Shown here: positions 27,404-37,646 of the stretch, piece after piece
Layout of the letters: the number at the start of each line of letters is the position of its first letter
Numbering within the stretch: position 1 is the stretch's first letter
Origin: Methanobrevibacter millerae
GTDB lineage: Archaea > Methanobacteriota > Methanobacteria > Methanobacteriales > Methanobacteriaceae
Length of the DNA stretch: 64,000 bases
Reading direction: 5' to 3'
NCBI RefSeq assembly: GCF_001477655.1
Contig: NZ_CP011266.1
Location: 1,968,001 to 2,032,000 of the forward strand
Notes under the pieces: generated by a model
The model's database searches: none
Told to the model about the DNA's origin: nothing
The model's input: the letters and a program-made list of their open reading frames with translations, nothing else
Translations under genes and position numbers: made by a program

Positions 27404-28609
27404 CTATTTATTTTTTAAATAATCTGAAAGTCTTTTTGATAATGCAAGGATAGTCAATATTGGTGGCTTTCCCGGAGATATTGGCAATACACTTGCATCA
27501 CTGACGAATAAACCTCCAATCTCTGTTTCCTGATTTGAATCTACAATCTTTCCGATTGGAGCTGTTCCTCCAGGATGTGCTCCCCTGTAAACTGTTGATC
27601 CGATTGTTGAAGGGTCAACACCTGCTTTTTCTAAAATAAAACCTGCTGTCGCAACACCTTCAGCCAAATAACGAATGTCCTGAATTGTATTGACTTTTAC
27701 CACATCTCCGTCATCATCCACATATCCTTTAGCTTCATCGGATGTTTTAACCATAATACTTAAAATATCCTTGTCATCAACATTTTTATCGTCAATATTG
27801 CCTTTAATGAATGATGAAAAATGTGGTGATAAAACAAAGTTTTTGCCAACAACCAAACCGGCCATTTGCACTTCTGTGTTAAAATTAATATCTTTTAAGT
27901 ATCCTCCAACAGATACAAACGGATCAAAGAATAATTCACGACCCGCATCTATTCCAACACTCCTTAAAATTAATGTTGAACCGATAGCCCCAGCAGATAA
28001 AACAACAGTATCTGAAAAAATTGACTTTTCTACACCATCTTTTATATATTTGACTCCTTTTACTTTGGAATCATCAACAATGACTTCGGTCACTTCTGCT
28101 TCAGCAATTAATGTTGCTCCATTCTCAACTGCTTCATCAACAAAGTCTTTTCCAGACCATTTTGCATCAGCAGGACATCCGAATGCACATTTTCCACATT
28201 GAATACAGTCTTTTTCACGAATTGCTTTAGGCATTTTAACTGTATTTAATCCGAGTTCACGACCAGCATCCAAAAATAATTGAGTACCACGGCCAATATG
28301 TGAATCATCCAACTCATGCACATCAATTAACTCTTCAACATACTTATATTCTTCTGAGATATCAATACCATACTCATGCAATTCACTGTCCAGTGCATGA
28401 ACCATATTTGACATGGATACAATAGTTGCTCCGCCAATGCATGTTGTGGTCAATAAATCAACATCATCATTATACGCATCATAATAATTAAATGCATCTT
28501 TAGAATGAATATAAGGACCTTTTTCAATAATTGTTACATCAATATTATCTTTTGCTAATTCTCGAGCAATAATTGCCCCGCCGGCACCAGTACCAACAAT
28601 AATTACCAT
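27404..28609 (-). CDS. GMC-family FAD oxidoreductase with ferredoxin-like Cys motif
   Basis: A 401-residue flavoprotein. The N-terminus has the FAD site VGTGAGGAIIARELA and then IIEKGP. The C-terminus has HPGGTAPIG and ASVLPISPGKPP, as in GMC oxidoreductases. At about residues 135-147 the sequence CIQCGKCAFGCP carries four cysteines as in a [4Fe-4S] site, unlike alcohol or glucose oxidases. GGTGAT precedes the ATG. The substrate is unknown; an anaerobic dehydrogenase linked to Fe-S electron transfer is more likely than an oxidase. Confidence 0.85.
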   Translation of the reverse strand: MVIIVGTGAGGAIIARELAKDNIDVTIIEKGPYIHSKDAFNYYDAYNDDVDLLTTTCIGGATIVSMSNMVHALDSELHEYGIDISEEYKYVEELIDVHELDDSHIGRGTQLFLDAGRELGLNTVKMPKAIREKDCIQCGKCAFGCPADAKWSGKDFVDEAVENGATLIAEAEVTEVIVDDSKVKGVKYIKDGVEKSIFSDTVVLSAGAIGSTLILRSVGIDAGRELFFDPFVSVGGYLKDINFNTEVQMAGLVVGKNFVLSPHFSSFIKGNIDDKNVDDKDILSIMVKTSDEAKGYVDDDGDVVKVNTIQDIRYLAEGVATAGFILEKAGVDPSTIGSTVYRGAHPGGTAPIGKIVDSNQETEIGGLFVSDASVLPISPGKPPILTILALSKRLSDYLKNK

Positions 28610-28730
28610 AAAATATCACCAAATATTAAATTATGTCAATTGTTATATTTTACTCTCTTACTATAAAAATATTAATATTAAGTATTATGAAATCCAATAT
28701 ATTTAATGATTAAACTTTTTGAGTGATAGA

Positions 28731-30101
28731 ATGGAAGAATACATTAACTTATTTGAAAAAGTTATAGAAAAAACAATCCCTAAAGTTGATTATATTGATA
28801 TCAGAGCTGGAAAAGGAAATAGCACATCAATTTTAATGAAAGATGGAGAAATTGATGAAATTAACACTGGAATGAGTGTTTCAGCAAGGATTAGGGTATT
28901 AAATAATGGAGCTTGGGGATTTGCATACACAACAGACATGTCTAAATTTGATGATATCACCGAAACAGCACTTAAACTTTCAAACTCTCTAAAAGGAGAT
29001 ATTGAATTAGCTGAAAGTGATATTGTAAAAGATAAAATAGCAACTGATGTAAAAATACCATTTGAAGATATTTCCATTGAAGAAAAACAGGAAATAATGA
29101 AAGAAGCAAGCGACAGTGCAATGCTTGAAAATGTAAACAGTACAACAGTTGGCTATGGGGATATAGAATCCAATGAATTATTTTTAAACAGCGAAGGAAG
29201 TCAAATTGAAGTGAAAACAAGCCGTGTGAGAATGGCACTTAATGCTACAGCAACAGACGGACAAATAATACAATTTGGACATGGAAGCCTTGGTGGAGTA
29301 AAGGGATTTGAAATAATCAAGGATGCAGATATTGAAGAATTCGCAAGAAATGTAGGCAATAAAGCTCAAAGATTATTGAAAGCTGAACCTGCACCATCAG
29401 GAAAATTCAAAATCATTGCAGATCCGGAATTAACTGGAGTGATGATACATGAAGCATTAGGCCATGCAACTGAAGCAGATTTAATATTGCAAAATGATTC
29501 CATTCTTAAAGATAAATTAAACACAAAAATAGCTTCAGATATAGTCAATATATTCGATGATGCAACAATAAAAGACGGATTTGGATATTACCCTTATGAT
29601 GTAGAAGGAGTTAAAACCAAACCTAACCAATTAGTTAAAGACGGTGAACTTGTTTCATTATTATCTTCAAGAGAAACCGCATCAAAATTAAATATGAAAT
29701 CCTCAGGAAATGCAAGATCAATTATTGCAGATGCACCAATAGTAAGGATGAGCAATACGTACTTACAGCCGGGCGACATGACCTTTGAAGAATTGATAGA
29801 AGATATTCCTGATGGAATTTACTTAAAAGGTTCAAGAGGCGGACAAGTGGATACGGGTAAAGGAATTTTTCAATTTAATGCTGCTGAAGGATTTAAAATT
29901 GAAAATGGTGAACTAACAACAGCATTACGTGATGTGTCATTATCCGGAAATATCCTTGAAACATTAAACAATGTAGAAGCACTTGGAAATGACTTCAAAT
30001 TAAGTGTGGGATTCTGCGGAAAAGACGGACAGACTGCACCAGTGGGAGATGGCGGACCACACACAAGAATCAATGATGCTATGGTTGGAGGAAGCAGTTA
30101 G
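28731..30101 (+). CDS. TldD/PmbA-family metalloprotease
   Basis: A 456-residue protein of the TldD branch, with the zinc-binding HExxxH motif as MIHEALGHATEADL (about residue 243). TldD/PmbA proteins process small peptides or unfolded segments. ATG 28731 is chosen for its GTGAT site; a TTG at 28719 is also in frame. It begins a run with an AMMECR1 gene 8 bases downstream and NOG1, which may be one operon. The PmbA partner is not in the window. Confidence 0.9.
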   Translation: MEEYINLFEKVIEKTIPKVDYIDIRAGKGNSTSILMKDGEIDEINTGMSVSARIRVLNNGAWGFAYTTDMSKFDDITETALKLSNSLKGDIELAESDIVKDKIATDVKIPFEDISIEEKQEIMKEASDSAMLENVNSTTVGYGDIESNELFLNSEGSQIEVKTSRVRMALNATATDGQIIQFGHGSLGGVKGFEIIKDADIEEFARNVGNKAQRLLKAEPAPSGKFKIIADPELTGVMIHEALGHATEADLILQNDSILKDKLNTKIASDIVNIFDDATIKDGFGYYPYDVEGVKTKPNQLVKDGELVSLLSSRETASKLNMKSSGNARSIIADAPIVRMSNTYLQPGDMTFEELIEDIPDGIYLKGSRGGQVDTGKGIFQFNAAEGFKIENGELTTALRDVSLSGNILETLNNVEALGNDFKLSVGFCGKDGQTAPVGDGGPHTRINDAMVGGSS

Positions 30102-30109
30102 GTGATAAT

Positions 30110-30667
30110 ATGATAAGTGAGGAAAACGGACAATACTTAGTTGAAGTTGCTAAAAATGCAATATCAACATATTTGGAAACAGGTAGGAGACCATTTATTC
30201 CTGAAGATTGTCCTGAAGAATTAAAAGAAGAATTAGGAGTATTTGTAACTTTAAATAAAAAGCATAGGCTAAGAGGATGCATCGGATATCCGGAACCTGT
30301 AAAAAGCCTTATCGAATCAACAATTGATGTGGCTATTGCAGCAGCATTTGATGATCCTAGATTTCCTGAGTTAAAAAAAGAAGAGTATAATGATCTTGAA
30401 TTTGAAGTAACCGTTTTAACTCAGCCTGAACTAATTGAAATTGCACATCCAGACCAATACCTAAAAGAAATTGAAATTGGACGTGACGGATTAATCATTC
30501 AAAAAGGATATGCGAGAGGATTGCTTTTACCACAAGTTGCACCGGAAAATGGTTTTAGTGTGGAAGAATTCTTAGACCATACATGCATGAAAGCAGGAAT
30601 AAGCGCTGACAGCTGGATGGATGAAAGCTGTGACGTGTATAAATTCCAAGGACAAATTTTTAAATAG
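30110..30667 (+). CDS. AMMECR1-domain protein (TIGR00296)
   Basis: A 185-residue protein with the family hallmark RLRGCIGYPEPV, and further along PRFPELKKEEYNDLEFEV. The family is conserved in archaea and eukaryotes; its molecular function is not settled. GGTGATAAT precedes the start. It is encoded between TldD and NOG1, and its stop overlaps the ribosome binding site of NOG1. Confidence 0.9.
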   Translation: MISEENGQYLVEVAKNAISTYLETGRRPFIPEDCPEELKEELGVFVTLNKKHRLRGCIGYPEPVKSLIESTIDVAIAAAFDDPRFPELKKEEYNDLEFEVTVLTQPELIEIAHPDQYLKEIEIGRDGLIIQKGYARGLLLPQVAPENGFSVEEFLDHTCMKAGISADSWMDESCDVYKFQGQIFK

Positions 30668-30675
30668 TGATATAT

Positions 30676-31707
30676 ATGATGATACCAACGATACCGACCC
30701 CAGATGAAATTTTGGATAAGGGATTTAGCAGAGGAAAAAAGGCTGCAGATTTACTTAGAACACAAAAAATCCCAAAACATCTTAAGGGTAAGAAACTTGA
30801 AGAAAGAAGAGTAGTTACAGCATGTCAAGTTATTAAAGATAAATTAAAATCAATTCTTGATGCAGTTCCAGAAATTGAAGAGTTACATCCATTTTATCAA
30901 GATTATATTGATATTACAGTAGGCGTAGATTCCATGAAACAGGCATTAGGTGCACTTAACTGGGCATATGGAATTCTAGCCCAATTGGAAAGAGAATATT
31001 CCAATAAATTTAAAAGAAACCCTTCTGAAAGAGCAAGTTCCATTCAAAGAGAGGCATATGGAAGAATTGCATCTGTTGTTAATAAGATTGAAAAAGATCT
31101 GGACTTTTTGGACTTTGCAAAGGCAAGTTTAAGAAATATGCCAACGATTGATTTTGATGCAACAACCATTGTAATTGCAGGATTTCCAAATGTGGGAAAA
31201 TCAACTCTCTTAAGACAGCTCAGCGGTGCTGATCCACAGGTTGCCAATTACCCATTCACAACTAAAGGAATCCAAATTGGACACACTGAAAGACACTGGA
31301 AAAGCATACAATTTATTGATACCCCAGGATTGCTTGACAGACCAGTCCTAGATATGAATGATATTGAAATGAATGCGATTGTAGCATTAGAGCATTTGGC
31401 CGATGCAATATTATTTATTTTTGACGGATCTGAAACCTGCGGTTTCCATTTGGAAAATCAATATAATTTATTAAAGCAAATAGAAAAGATATTTAGCGAA
31501 ATTCCAATCATATATCTATTTAATAAGATGGACATTGAACAGGATGAAGAATACATTAATCAGTTTATAGATAATCCGGAAAATACATTGTTTATTTCAG
31601 CCATGGATGGAGAAGGAATTGATAAAATTAATGAAAAAATAGATAAAATCAAAAAAATTGACAGAACCCCGGATGATGTAGATGAAGAAGAACTTGATTA
31701 TTATTAA
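30676..31707 (+). CDS. NOG1-family GTP-binding protein
   Basis: A 343-residue GTPase with N-terminal helices and a G domain starting at about residue 160: G1 GFPNVGKST, G3 DTPG and G4 NKMD. NOG1 acts in large ribosomal subunit assembly. The archaeal form is short and lacks the eukaryotic C-terminal extension, as here. ATG 30676 (or the adjacent 30679) follows AGTGAT overlapping the AMMECR1 stop; the GTG at 30667 is part of this site. Confidence 0.93.
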   Translation: MMIPTIPTPDEILDKGFSRGKKAADLLRTQKIPKHLKGKKLEERRVVTACQVIKDKLKSILDAVPEIEELHPFYQDYIDITVGVDSMKQALGALNWAYGILAQLEREYSNKFKRNPSERASSIQREAYGRIASVVNKIEKDLDFLDFAKASLRNMPTIDFDATTIVIAGFPNVGKSTLLRQLSGADPQVANYPFTTKGIQIGHTERHWKSIQFIDTPGLLDRPVLDMNDIEMNAIVALEHLADAILFIFDGSETCGFHLENQYNLLKQIEKIFSEIPIIYLFNKMDIEQDEEYINQFIDNPENTLFISAMDGEGIDKINEKIDKIKKIDRTPDDVDEEELDYY

Positions 31708-31777
31708 AGGCAATATTTATATATTTTAATGAATAATCTAATATCAACATAAAATAATTATAAACCCCGGTGAAATT

Positions 31778-32398
31778 ATGGTAGAAAAAGATGTTCTTGA
31801 AGAAAAAATGAATGAAAGAAAAGAAAAATTCGATTCAGCAAAAGAAAAAGTTGAAGAAAAAGTCGACGAAAAATATAACGAGAAAAAAGAAAAATTCGAA
31901 CAAAGAAAAGAAAAAGGTAAAGTTTACTCTGAAAAATTTGTAAACGATTTAAACTGTACCATCGAAGAATTTAAAGAAAATTTCAAAAGTATGCAAAAGT
32001 ATGCTGATGAAAAATTCAATGAATACAAAAATGCTACAATAAGTAACTTAGCTGTTGATTTAGTAGAAGCAGACGATATTTACTACTTAAAAGTTGCAAT
32101 TCCAGGAATTACAAAAGATGATGTTGAAATTGAAGCTGGTGACAATGACCTTGTTATTACAGCAACATTCAAACCATTCGTCGAAGAATTAGGTTTTAAC
32201 TTAGAAGCAGAAGACGAAGAAGATGCAGATGATGTTAGAATAATTGCATCCGAATTAACTGTTGGAAAATGTTCCAAAACTGTAAGATTTGAAAACAGCA
32301 TTGATGTGGAAAAAATTACTGCAAAATATAAATCAGGTATAGTATTAATAACTATTCCTAAATTAATTATTCCAAAACACAAAGTAACTGTAGAATAA
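31778..32398 (+). CDS. Hsp20/alpha-crystallin small heat-shock protein with K/E-rich N-terminus
   Basis: A 206-residue protein. Residues 1 to about 85 are almost entirely Lys, Glu and Asp in a probable coiled coil. The alpha-crystallin domain follows (residues ~95-206) with YYLKVAIPGITKDDVEIE and the ending GIVLITIPKL. An insertion of acidic residues (EAEDEEDADD) lies in the middle loop. The family prevents aggregation of unfolded proteins. Its promoter region has TTTATATATTTTAATG at about 31712-31730 and GGTGAAATT before the ATG. The N-terminal extension is unusual and might control oligomer size. Confidence 0.88.
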   Translation: MVEKDVLEEKMNERKEKFDSAKEKVEEKVDEKYNEKKEKFEQRKEKGKVYSEKFVNDLNCTIEEFKENFKSMQKYADEKFNEYKNATISNLAVDLVEADDIYYLKVAIPGITKDDVEIEAGDNDLVITATFKPFVEELGFNLEAEDEEDADDVRIIASELTVGKCSKTVRFENSIDVEKITAKYKSGIVLITIPKLIIPKHKVTVE

Positions 32399-32412
32399 AT
32401 TTTAAATAAAGT

Positions 32413-32433
32413 CTACTCTGCACCGCAGAGTAG
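32413..32433 (+). terminator. Stem-loop terminator after the Hsp20 gene
   Basis: A perfect 9-base stem CTACTCTGC/GCAGAGTAG with loop ACC begins 15 bases after the stop codon and is followed by a T-rich stretch (TTTTATTTTTTT). This is the clearest plus-strand terminator in the window. Confidence 0.75.
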
Positions 32434-32498
32434 TACCCATTTTATTTTTTTACCAAAAATAACCAATCACAAAAAAAGAATTAAATAAATTAATAACA

Positions 32499-32513
32499 GT
32501 AGATAGAATCTAC
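32499..32513 (-). terminator. Stem-loop terminator of the SIS-domain gene
   Basis: GTAGAT/ATCTAC with loop AGA lies 17 bases beyond the SIS gene stop. On the minus strand it is followed by an AT-rich stretch ending in a T7 run. Moderate support. Confidence 0.45.
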
Positions 32514-32529
32514 CGTATTTAAAAAAAAA

Positions 32530-33537
32530 TTAGTATCTGACTTTACCAATGTGTCTTGTAGCACCAGGATCTTCACCATTGAAATGTGCCAAATAGTAAA
32601 CAAACCATTCAAGAGGAACAACAAAGATTAATGGAGATAATAACTTATCCACATCAGCATAGTCGCTTAAATTAAATAAAATTACTTTTGCTTCCAAATT
32701 ATTGGAAAAATCAATAGCTTTTCTTGTAATTTCATCGGATTCAAAATCACAATCAAAGATAATCATCGGGACATCCTTTTCAGCACGTTCAATTAATCCA
32801 TGCCTGAATTCTGATGAATACAAAGGACATGCATGCTTTATAGCACCCTCCATAAGCATGGTCATTGCTAATTTAAATGAAAGACCGAAGTTAGGTCCGC
32901 TTCCCAAACAGTAGAAAATTTCTTCATCCTTATACTGTTCAGCCAATTTTTTATTGTCTTCTTCAGTAGTCTTAAGCAATTCTTCAATGATATCTGGAAT
33001 TTCTTTTAATTGAGATAACAATTCATCTTTGTTTTCATAATCAGATGCTGAAAATAAAATTTGATAAAGACAAGCGATTTGAGTTACATAAGTCTTTGTA
33101 CCAAGAATAGCGGTTTCTGTTTCACACCTAGTTACAATTGGAGTTTTAGCTTCTTTAATCATTGAACTATCCGGTTCATTTGAAATTGAAACTGTGTGAA
33201 TTCCGTATTCATTAGCACGTCTAAGAGATGATAATGTGTCTGCAGTTTCACCAGATTGTGAAGTGAAAATTGCCAGTGAATTTTCCCCTTTTTGTAAAAA
33301 TTTATTATAATAAAACTCATAACCTGAGAATACTTCAATATTCATAGCAGTAGACATTCTAAGTGCATCCCTAACACTATAACAAGTTGATATTGAACTT
33401 CCACATCCAATTAAGTATACCTTATCTACTTTTTTTACTAACTCTGAAACTTCATCCATAGTAGATAATTCACTTTCAAAGGTTTTTCTTAGTGAATCTG
33501 GTTGTTCCATCATTTCATCATACATTTTATAGTTCAT
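32530..33537 (-). CDS. Double-SIS-domain sugar isomerase-like protein
   Basis: A 335-residue protein with two SIS phosphosugar-binding domains: the first has LIGCGSS and [15 protein letters not shown], the second CLGSGPN. It lacks an N-terminal glutaminase domain, so it resembles GlmS-like deaminases/isomerases of the AgaS/FrlB type rather than full GlmS. The substrate is unknown. AGGAGTTTT precedes the ATG. It is divergent from the DUF447 gene. Confidence 0.88.
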   Translation of the reverse strand: MNYKMYDEMMEQPDSLRKTFESELSTMDEVSELVKKVDKVYLIGCGSSISTCYSVRDALRMSTAMNIEVFSGYEFYYNKFLQKGENSLAIFTSQSGETADTLSSLRRANEYGIHTVSISNEPDSSMIKEAKTPIVTRCETETAILGTKTYVTQIACLYQILFSASDYENKDELLSQLKEIPDIIEELLKTTEEDNKKLAEQYKDEEIFYCLGSGPNFGLSFKLAMTMLMEGAIKHACPLYSSEFRHGLIERAEKDVPMIIFDCDFESDEITRKAIDFSNNLEAKVILFNLSDYADVDKLLSPLIFVVPLEWFVYYLAHFNGEDPGATRHIGKVRY

Positions 33538-33630
33538 GAATAAAAACTCCTATAATTTTTATATAATATCTATATTTTATTTTTTAAAATATAAAAAGTT
33601 TTTTTAAAAAAGAGTTACAATGTTATATTG

Positions 33631-34257
33631 ATGGAGATTGATTTAACAAAAATTAGCATGTTTAAAGGCCAACAATATGAAACTATCATAACTACAATCA
33701 ACGATGACGGCAGTTTGAATGCCGCGCCGATAGGCATTTTATGCAGAGGAAAAGACAAGGTAATGTGCCGTATTTTTAAAGGAAGTCATACTTTAGAAAA
33801 TATTATTTCCCAAAAGGAGTTCATTGTTAACATCTGTGAAAATCCTGAATTGTTTACATGGTCTTTATTGGACAATCTTGAAAAGGACGATTTTAGTGAA
33901 GATCAATCAATAAAAAATGTTGATGCTTATTTTAAATGTAAAGTTACCAGTATAAAAGAAGCCGTTAAACAAAGCGATCCAGTTAAAAAGAAATCCGAAG
34001 CAAATGTCATTAAGGCAGATGTCTGCAAACTGATTATCAGAAATCCTGTAAAAGCATATAATAGGTCATTCAGTTATGTTGTAGAATGCCTGGCCAATTT
34101 TTCAAGAATAGATATTGTCGATGATGAAAAAAGAAAATATTATCTTGATTCGTTTAAAGAAGCCCGTAGAGTTGTAAAAAAAGTAGGCTCTAAACAGGAT
34201 AAAGAAGCTATGGATATGATAAAAAGTAAATTAAATGAAAAGGGATATGACATTTAA
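33631..34257 (+). CDS. DUF447 family protein (flavin reductase-like fold)
   Basis: A 208-residue soluble protein. [20 protein letters not shown] at the N-terminus fits the split beta-barrel flavin-binding fold of the DUF447 family found in methanogens; family assignment from memory. Function unknown. A TTG at 33628 is in frame, but ATG 33631 is adjacent and preferred. The gene overlaps the convergent adenine deaminase by four bases. Confidence 0.7.
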   Translation: MEIDLTKISMFKGQQYETIITTINDDGSLNAAPIGILCRGKDKVMCRIFKGSHTLENIISQKEFIVNICENPELFTWSLLDNLEKDDFSEDQSIKNVDAYFKCKVTSIKEAVKQSDPVKKKSEANVIKADVCKLIIRNPVKAYNRSFSYVVECLANFSRIDIVDDEKRKYYLDSFKEARRVVKKVGSKQDKEAMDMIKSKLNEKGYDI

Positions 34258-35969
34258 TCTACAATAACATCTATGAATTCAAAATTATCCCCATCAAATA
34301 ATCCCTTATCAGACATTTTTAAAGACGGAAGTACTAAAAGTGACATGAAAGCCATCGTCATGAATGGAGCATCAAGTTTACAACCTAATGCAGAAGCCAT
34401 TTTCTGCAATACCCTCAATTTTTTAGCCACATCAAATGCATCCTTATTACTCATCAAACCGGCAATAGGAAGAGCTAAAGAATCACTGAAATCTTCACTT
34501 ACAACAGCTATTCCACCTTTATTATCTATTACAGTATTTACTGCATTAGCCATCATTTCTGAATTATATCCGATGACAATAATATTATGAGAATCATGAG
34601 AAATTGATGATGCAATAGCTCCTTTTTTAAGGCCAAAACCCTGTATAAACCCATTAGCTATATTATTCCCACCATAACGTTCAACAACAGCTATTTTTAA
34701 CACATCATGATAAATATCTGGTTGGACTTTGCCATCAACACATTTTAAATCTGCAGTTTTCTTTTTGGTCAACAATTCACCATTGTAACATTTTATTAAA
34801 TTAACTTTACATTGGTCACCATCATAATATATGTCAAAATCTTCAGGCTGCTTTTTGGATGCATTAATAGTATTTTCAAATTCAACTTCACCACAATCAA
34901 ACAAAACATTTTCACCATCGAATACGCATTCACCTGAAATATAAGTTTTTAATATATTAAAATCAACTATATTATCAATTATGACAAAATCTGCTTTTGC
35001 ACCTGTTACAATAGCTCCAGCATCCAAGTTATAATGTGCTGCAGGATTGATAGTTACCATTTCAATAGCTTTAATTACATCCACACCTAATTCACATGCT
35101 TTTTTTACAGATTCATTTAAATAACCTCTAATCAAATCTCTAGGATTCTTATCGTCACTTACAATAAAGTCAAAAATCGGGGAGTGGATTCTTCGCTCAA
35201 GAACTTCAGTAGGTATTATTCCGAAACTATCCTGACTTTTCCAATAATTTACCCTTTCACTAAAATCAAAAAGAGCTTCCATATTCTTAGCAGATGAACC
35301 ATCACGAACCATAATTTTCATGCCTTTCTGCTTTTTTTCAATAGCTTCTTTAAAATTACTGCATTCGTGGTCTGTAATGATATATTGTTCTAAATATTTA
35401 TCCAATTCTTTACCTGAAAGCAATGGAGCATGACCATCAATAGGCAAATTATAATCTCGAGCCAACTTTAATTTTCTTAAAACTTCCTCATCCCCATTTA
35501 AAACACCAGGAAAATTCATCATTTCTCCAAGTGCTACAACTTCATCTTTTTTAAGTAAAAATTCAATATCATCAGAGTTCAAAGTAGCACCAGCAGTTTC
35601 AAAAGTAGTTGCTGGAACACAAGAAGGAGCAGAGAAATAAAAATTAAATGGAACTTGACGGGCATTTTCAATCATGAATTCAATACCTTCAATTCCACAA
35701 ACATTAGCTATTTCATGAGGATCACAAACAACAGATGTAGTACCATGTCTAACAGCAATTTTAGCAAACTGCGCAGGTGTCAACATGCTGCTTTCAATAT
35801 GAATATGGGAATCAATAAAACCTGGAATCAATAATCCTTCAACATCAACACTTAAGTTGTCATCAGAAACAATAGGAACAATTTCTTCAAAAACCCCATT
35901 ATTGATAGTAATTCTGGCAGGATAAACTGAATTTGTTAATACATCCAAAATATAAGCAGTGAATGGCAT
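34254..35969 (-). CDS. ade: Adenine deaminase
   Basis: A 571-residue amidohydrolase with the metal motif [31 protein letters not shown], and the conserved GVLNGDEEV and [15 protein letters not shown] segments. It converts adenine to hypoxanthine. Length and domain order match the archaeal/bacterial Ade family, with a C-terminal domain ending in [24 protein letters not shown] precedes the ATG, two bases after the stop of the upstream LOR/SDH-type gene, so the two are an operon. Confidence 0.93.
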   Translation of the reverse strand: MPFTAYILDVLTNSVYPARITINNGVFEEIVPIVSDDNLSVDVEGLLIPGFIDSHIHIESSMLTPAQFAKIAVRHGTTSVVCDPHEIANVCGIEGIEFMIENARQVPFNFYFSAPSCVPATTFETAGATLNSDDIEFLLKKDEVVALGEMMNFPGVLNGDEEVLRKLKLARDYNLPIDGHAPLLSGKELDKYLEQYIITDHECSNFKEAIEKKQKGMKIMVRDGSSAKNMEALFDFSERVNYWKSQDSFGIIPTEVLERRIHSPIFDFIVSDDKNPRDLIRGYLNESVKKACELGVDVIKAIEMVTINPAAHYNLDAGAIVTGAKADFVIIDNIVDFNILKTYISGECVFDGENVLFDCGEVEFENTINASKKQPEDFDIYYDGDQCKVNLIKCYNGELLTKKKTADLKCVDGKVQPDIYHDVLKIAVVERYGGNNIANGFIQGFGLKKGAIASSISHDSHNIIVIGYNSEMMANAVNTVIDNKGGIAVVSEDFSDSLALPIAGLMSNKDAFDVAKKLRVLQKMASALGCKLDAPFMTMAFMSLLVLPSLKMSDKGLFDGDNFEFIDVIVD

Positions 35970-35971
35970 TT

Positions 35972-37192
35972 TTAATCCTCTTTTAATGCATTATAAAGCA
36001 ATGGCAAGAATGTTCCAATATCCGTAACAATACCAACTACCTGTGCACTACCCCTATCTGATAACTTAGTAACAGTGGATGGATTTATATCCACACAGAT
36101 ACTTTTAACTCTTGAAGGAAGCAAATTACCTGTTGCAATTGAATGGAGCATAGTTGAAATCATGAGAACCATGTCAACTTCCTGAGCGTATTTTCTCATG
36201 ACTTTTTGCGCTTCAATAACGTCCGTCATGACATCAGGAAGAGGCCCATCGTCACGAATGGAACCTGCAAGAACAAATGGAACATCATTCTTTATGCATT
36301 CATACATGATTCCGCCGGTTAAAGTACCGTCTTCAACAGCTGCTTTAATGGAACCTGAACGATTGATTTTATTGATTGCTCTCATATGGTGAGTATGTCC
36401 ATGAGCAACAATCTTACCTGTTTCTACTTCAATACCTAAAGAAGTTCCGAATAAGTTTGATTCAATATCGTGAGTAGCTAAAGCATTTCCTGCCATTATA
36501 ACATCAATATAGCCTTCCCTAATCAATGATGCAAGATATTTTCCTGAACCGGTATGAACAATAGCTGGTCCTCCGACAATACCTATTTTACCGCCTTTTG
36601 CTTTGATTTCTTTCATTTCTTCAGCAATACCGTTGATTAAATTCATTAAAGGTTTTTCAGATGAAACTTCACTGTTCATAAATTCAAATACTTGCTGTTC
36701 ATCCCTTGACCTATGTGGAGGAGAAACTTTAACACCATCCAAACCAACTACAATTTTATCTCCGGATTTTACTTCTGCAATCGGTTTTACAAATGCACGA
36801 TTTTCCTGTTCATCCACAACAACCAAACAGTCCATTTCAATATCTTCAACAGGAATCCAATTACCATTATAAAAAATATGAGTAGTGTGGTTTGATGAAG
36901 AGTAAAAACCTTCAGGAGCAACCTTATCTTTTGTAGATGCAACTAACTGAACTTCCTTAAGTTCATCAATTGATGCACCAAGAACAGACAATTCATCCAA
37001 TATAGATTCTAATAATTCGGGAGATTTAGCGGAAACTTCTATTTTCGCTCTACTAATATCAGATTTCTTTCTTCCAACATTAATTTCCAAAATATCAAAT
37101 TCTCCACCTTTGTCCATAATTATTGCCATTGTTTTAGTTAAAGTTAATGAATCAATAATATGTCCAGAAAGGCCAATAGTTCTTTTATACAT
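35972..37192 (-). CDS. LOR/SDH-domain protein (TIGR00300; ornithine cyclodeaminase-type)
   Basis: A 406-residue protein of the LOR/SDH conserved-domain family (TIGR00300). It has [24 protein letters not shown] as nucleotide-binding segment and [20 protein letters not shown] near the end. A methanogen member has been reported as an unusual ornithine cyclodeaminase, so a role in arginine/ornithine metabolism is possible but not proven here. I start it at 37192 (MYKRTIG...) because GGAG lies nine bases before it; an ATG at 37207 has no site. It is the first gene of an operon with ade. Confidence 0.75.
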   Translation of the reverse strand: MYKRTIGLSGHIIDSLTLTKTMAIIMDKGGEFDILEINVGRKKSDISRAKIEVSAKSPELLESILDELSVLGASIDELKEVQLVASTKDKVAPEGFYSSSNHTTHIFYNGNWIPVEDIEMDCLVVVDEQENRAFVKPIAEVKSGDKIVVGLDGVKVSPPHRSRDEQQVFEFMNSEVSSEKPLMNLINGIAEEMKEIKAKGGKIGIVGGPAIVHTGSGKYLASLIREGYIDVIMAGNALATHDIESNLFGTSLGIEVETGKIVAHGHTHHMRAINKINRSGSIKAAVEDGTLTGGIMYECIKNDVPFVLAGSIRDDGPLPDVMTDVIEAQKVMRKYAQEVDMVLMISTMLHSIATGNLLPSRVKSICVDINPSTVTKLSDRGSAQVVGIVTDIGTFLPLLYNALKED

Positions 37193-37308
37193 AACATTTT
37201 GCTCCATTTTAGTTAATATTATAATTATATTAACCGTGATATTTAATGGTATTGTTAAAAATAAGAAAAATGAAGTTGGAATAAATTATTAACACACAAT
37301 ATGAACAT

Positions 37309-37330
37309 TGCTATTATCATGCTAATAGCA
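37309..37330. promoter_or_regulatory. Inverted repeat upstream of the wHTH gene
   Basis: TGCTATTA and TAATAGCA form an 8-base inverted repeat around TCATGC. It lies about 40 bases upstream of the winged-helix gene and between the divergent LOR/SDH and wHTH genes. It could be the operator of that regulator. Position and symmetry are the only evidence. Confidence 0.4.
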
Positions 37331-37370
37331 TATACAAACCCATAAAATAGCAAAAAACAATATAATAATC

Positions 37371-37646
37371 ATGGATATTAAAGATGACATGAGAATCATA
37401 TCATTATTACTTCGTTCCAAAAAAAGAGTTGAGGTATTAAAATCTTTAGAATTTGAAGATAAAATTCCATCTAAAATCAGTAAGGATATTGGTGATAACA
37501 GCAATCATGTATCAAAATATTTAAAAAGCTTAAAAGATGCAGATTTAGTTGTTTGTTTGAACGAAGAAGATAACAGATATAGATTTTACAGCATTACAGA
37601 TAAAGGATCTTATTATCTAAAGCAAGTAAAAGACAAATATGAATAA
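37371..37646 (+). CDS. Small winged-helix transcriptional regulator
   Basis: A 91-residue protein consisting of one winged helix: KKRVEVLKSLEFEDKIPSKI, recognition helix DNSNHVSKYLKSL, and wing RYRFYSITDKG. It has no metal-binding cysteines or effector domain. A TATA-like CATAAAATAG lies about 25 bases upstream of the ATG with no ribosome binding site, suggesting a leaderless mRNA. It is convergent with the membrane ferredoxin gene; stop codons abut. Confidence 0.85.
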   Translation: MDIKDDMRIISLLLRSKKRVEVLKSLEFEDKIPSKISKDIGDNSNHVSKYLKSLKDADLVVCLNEEDNRYRFYSITDKGSYYLKQVKDKYE

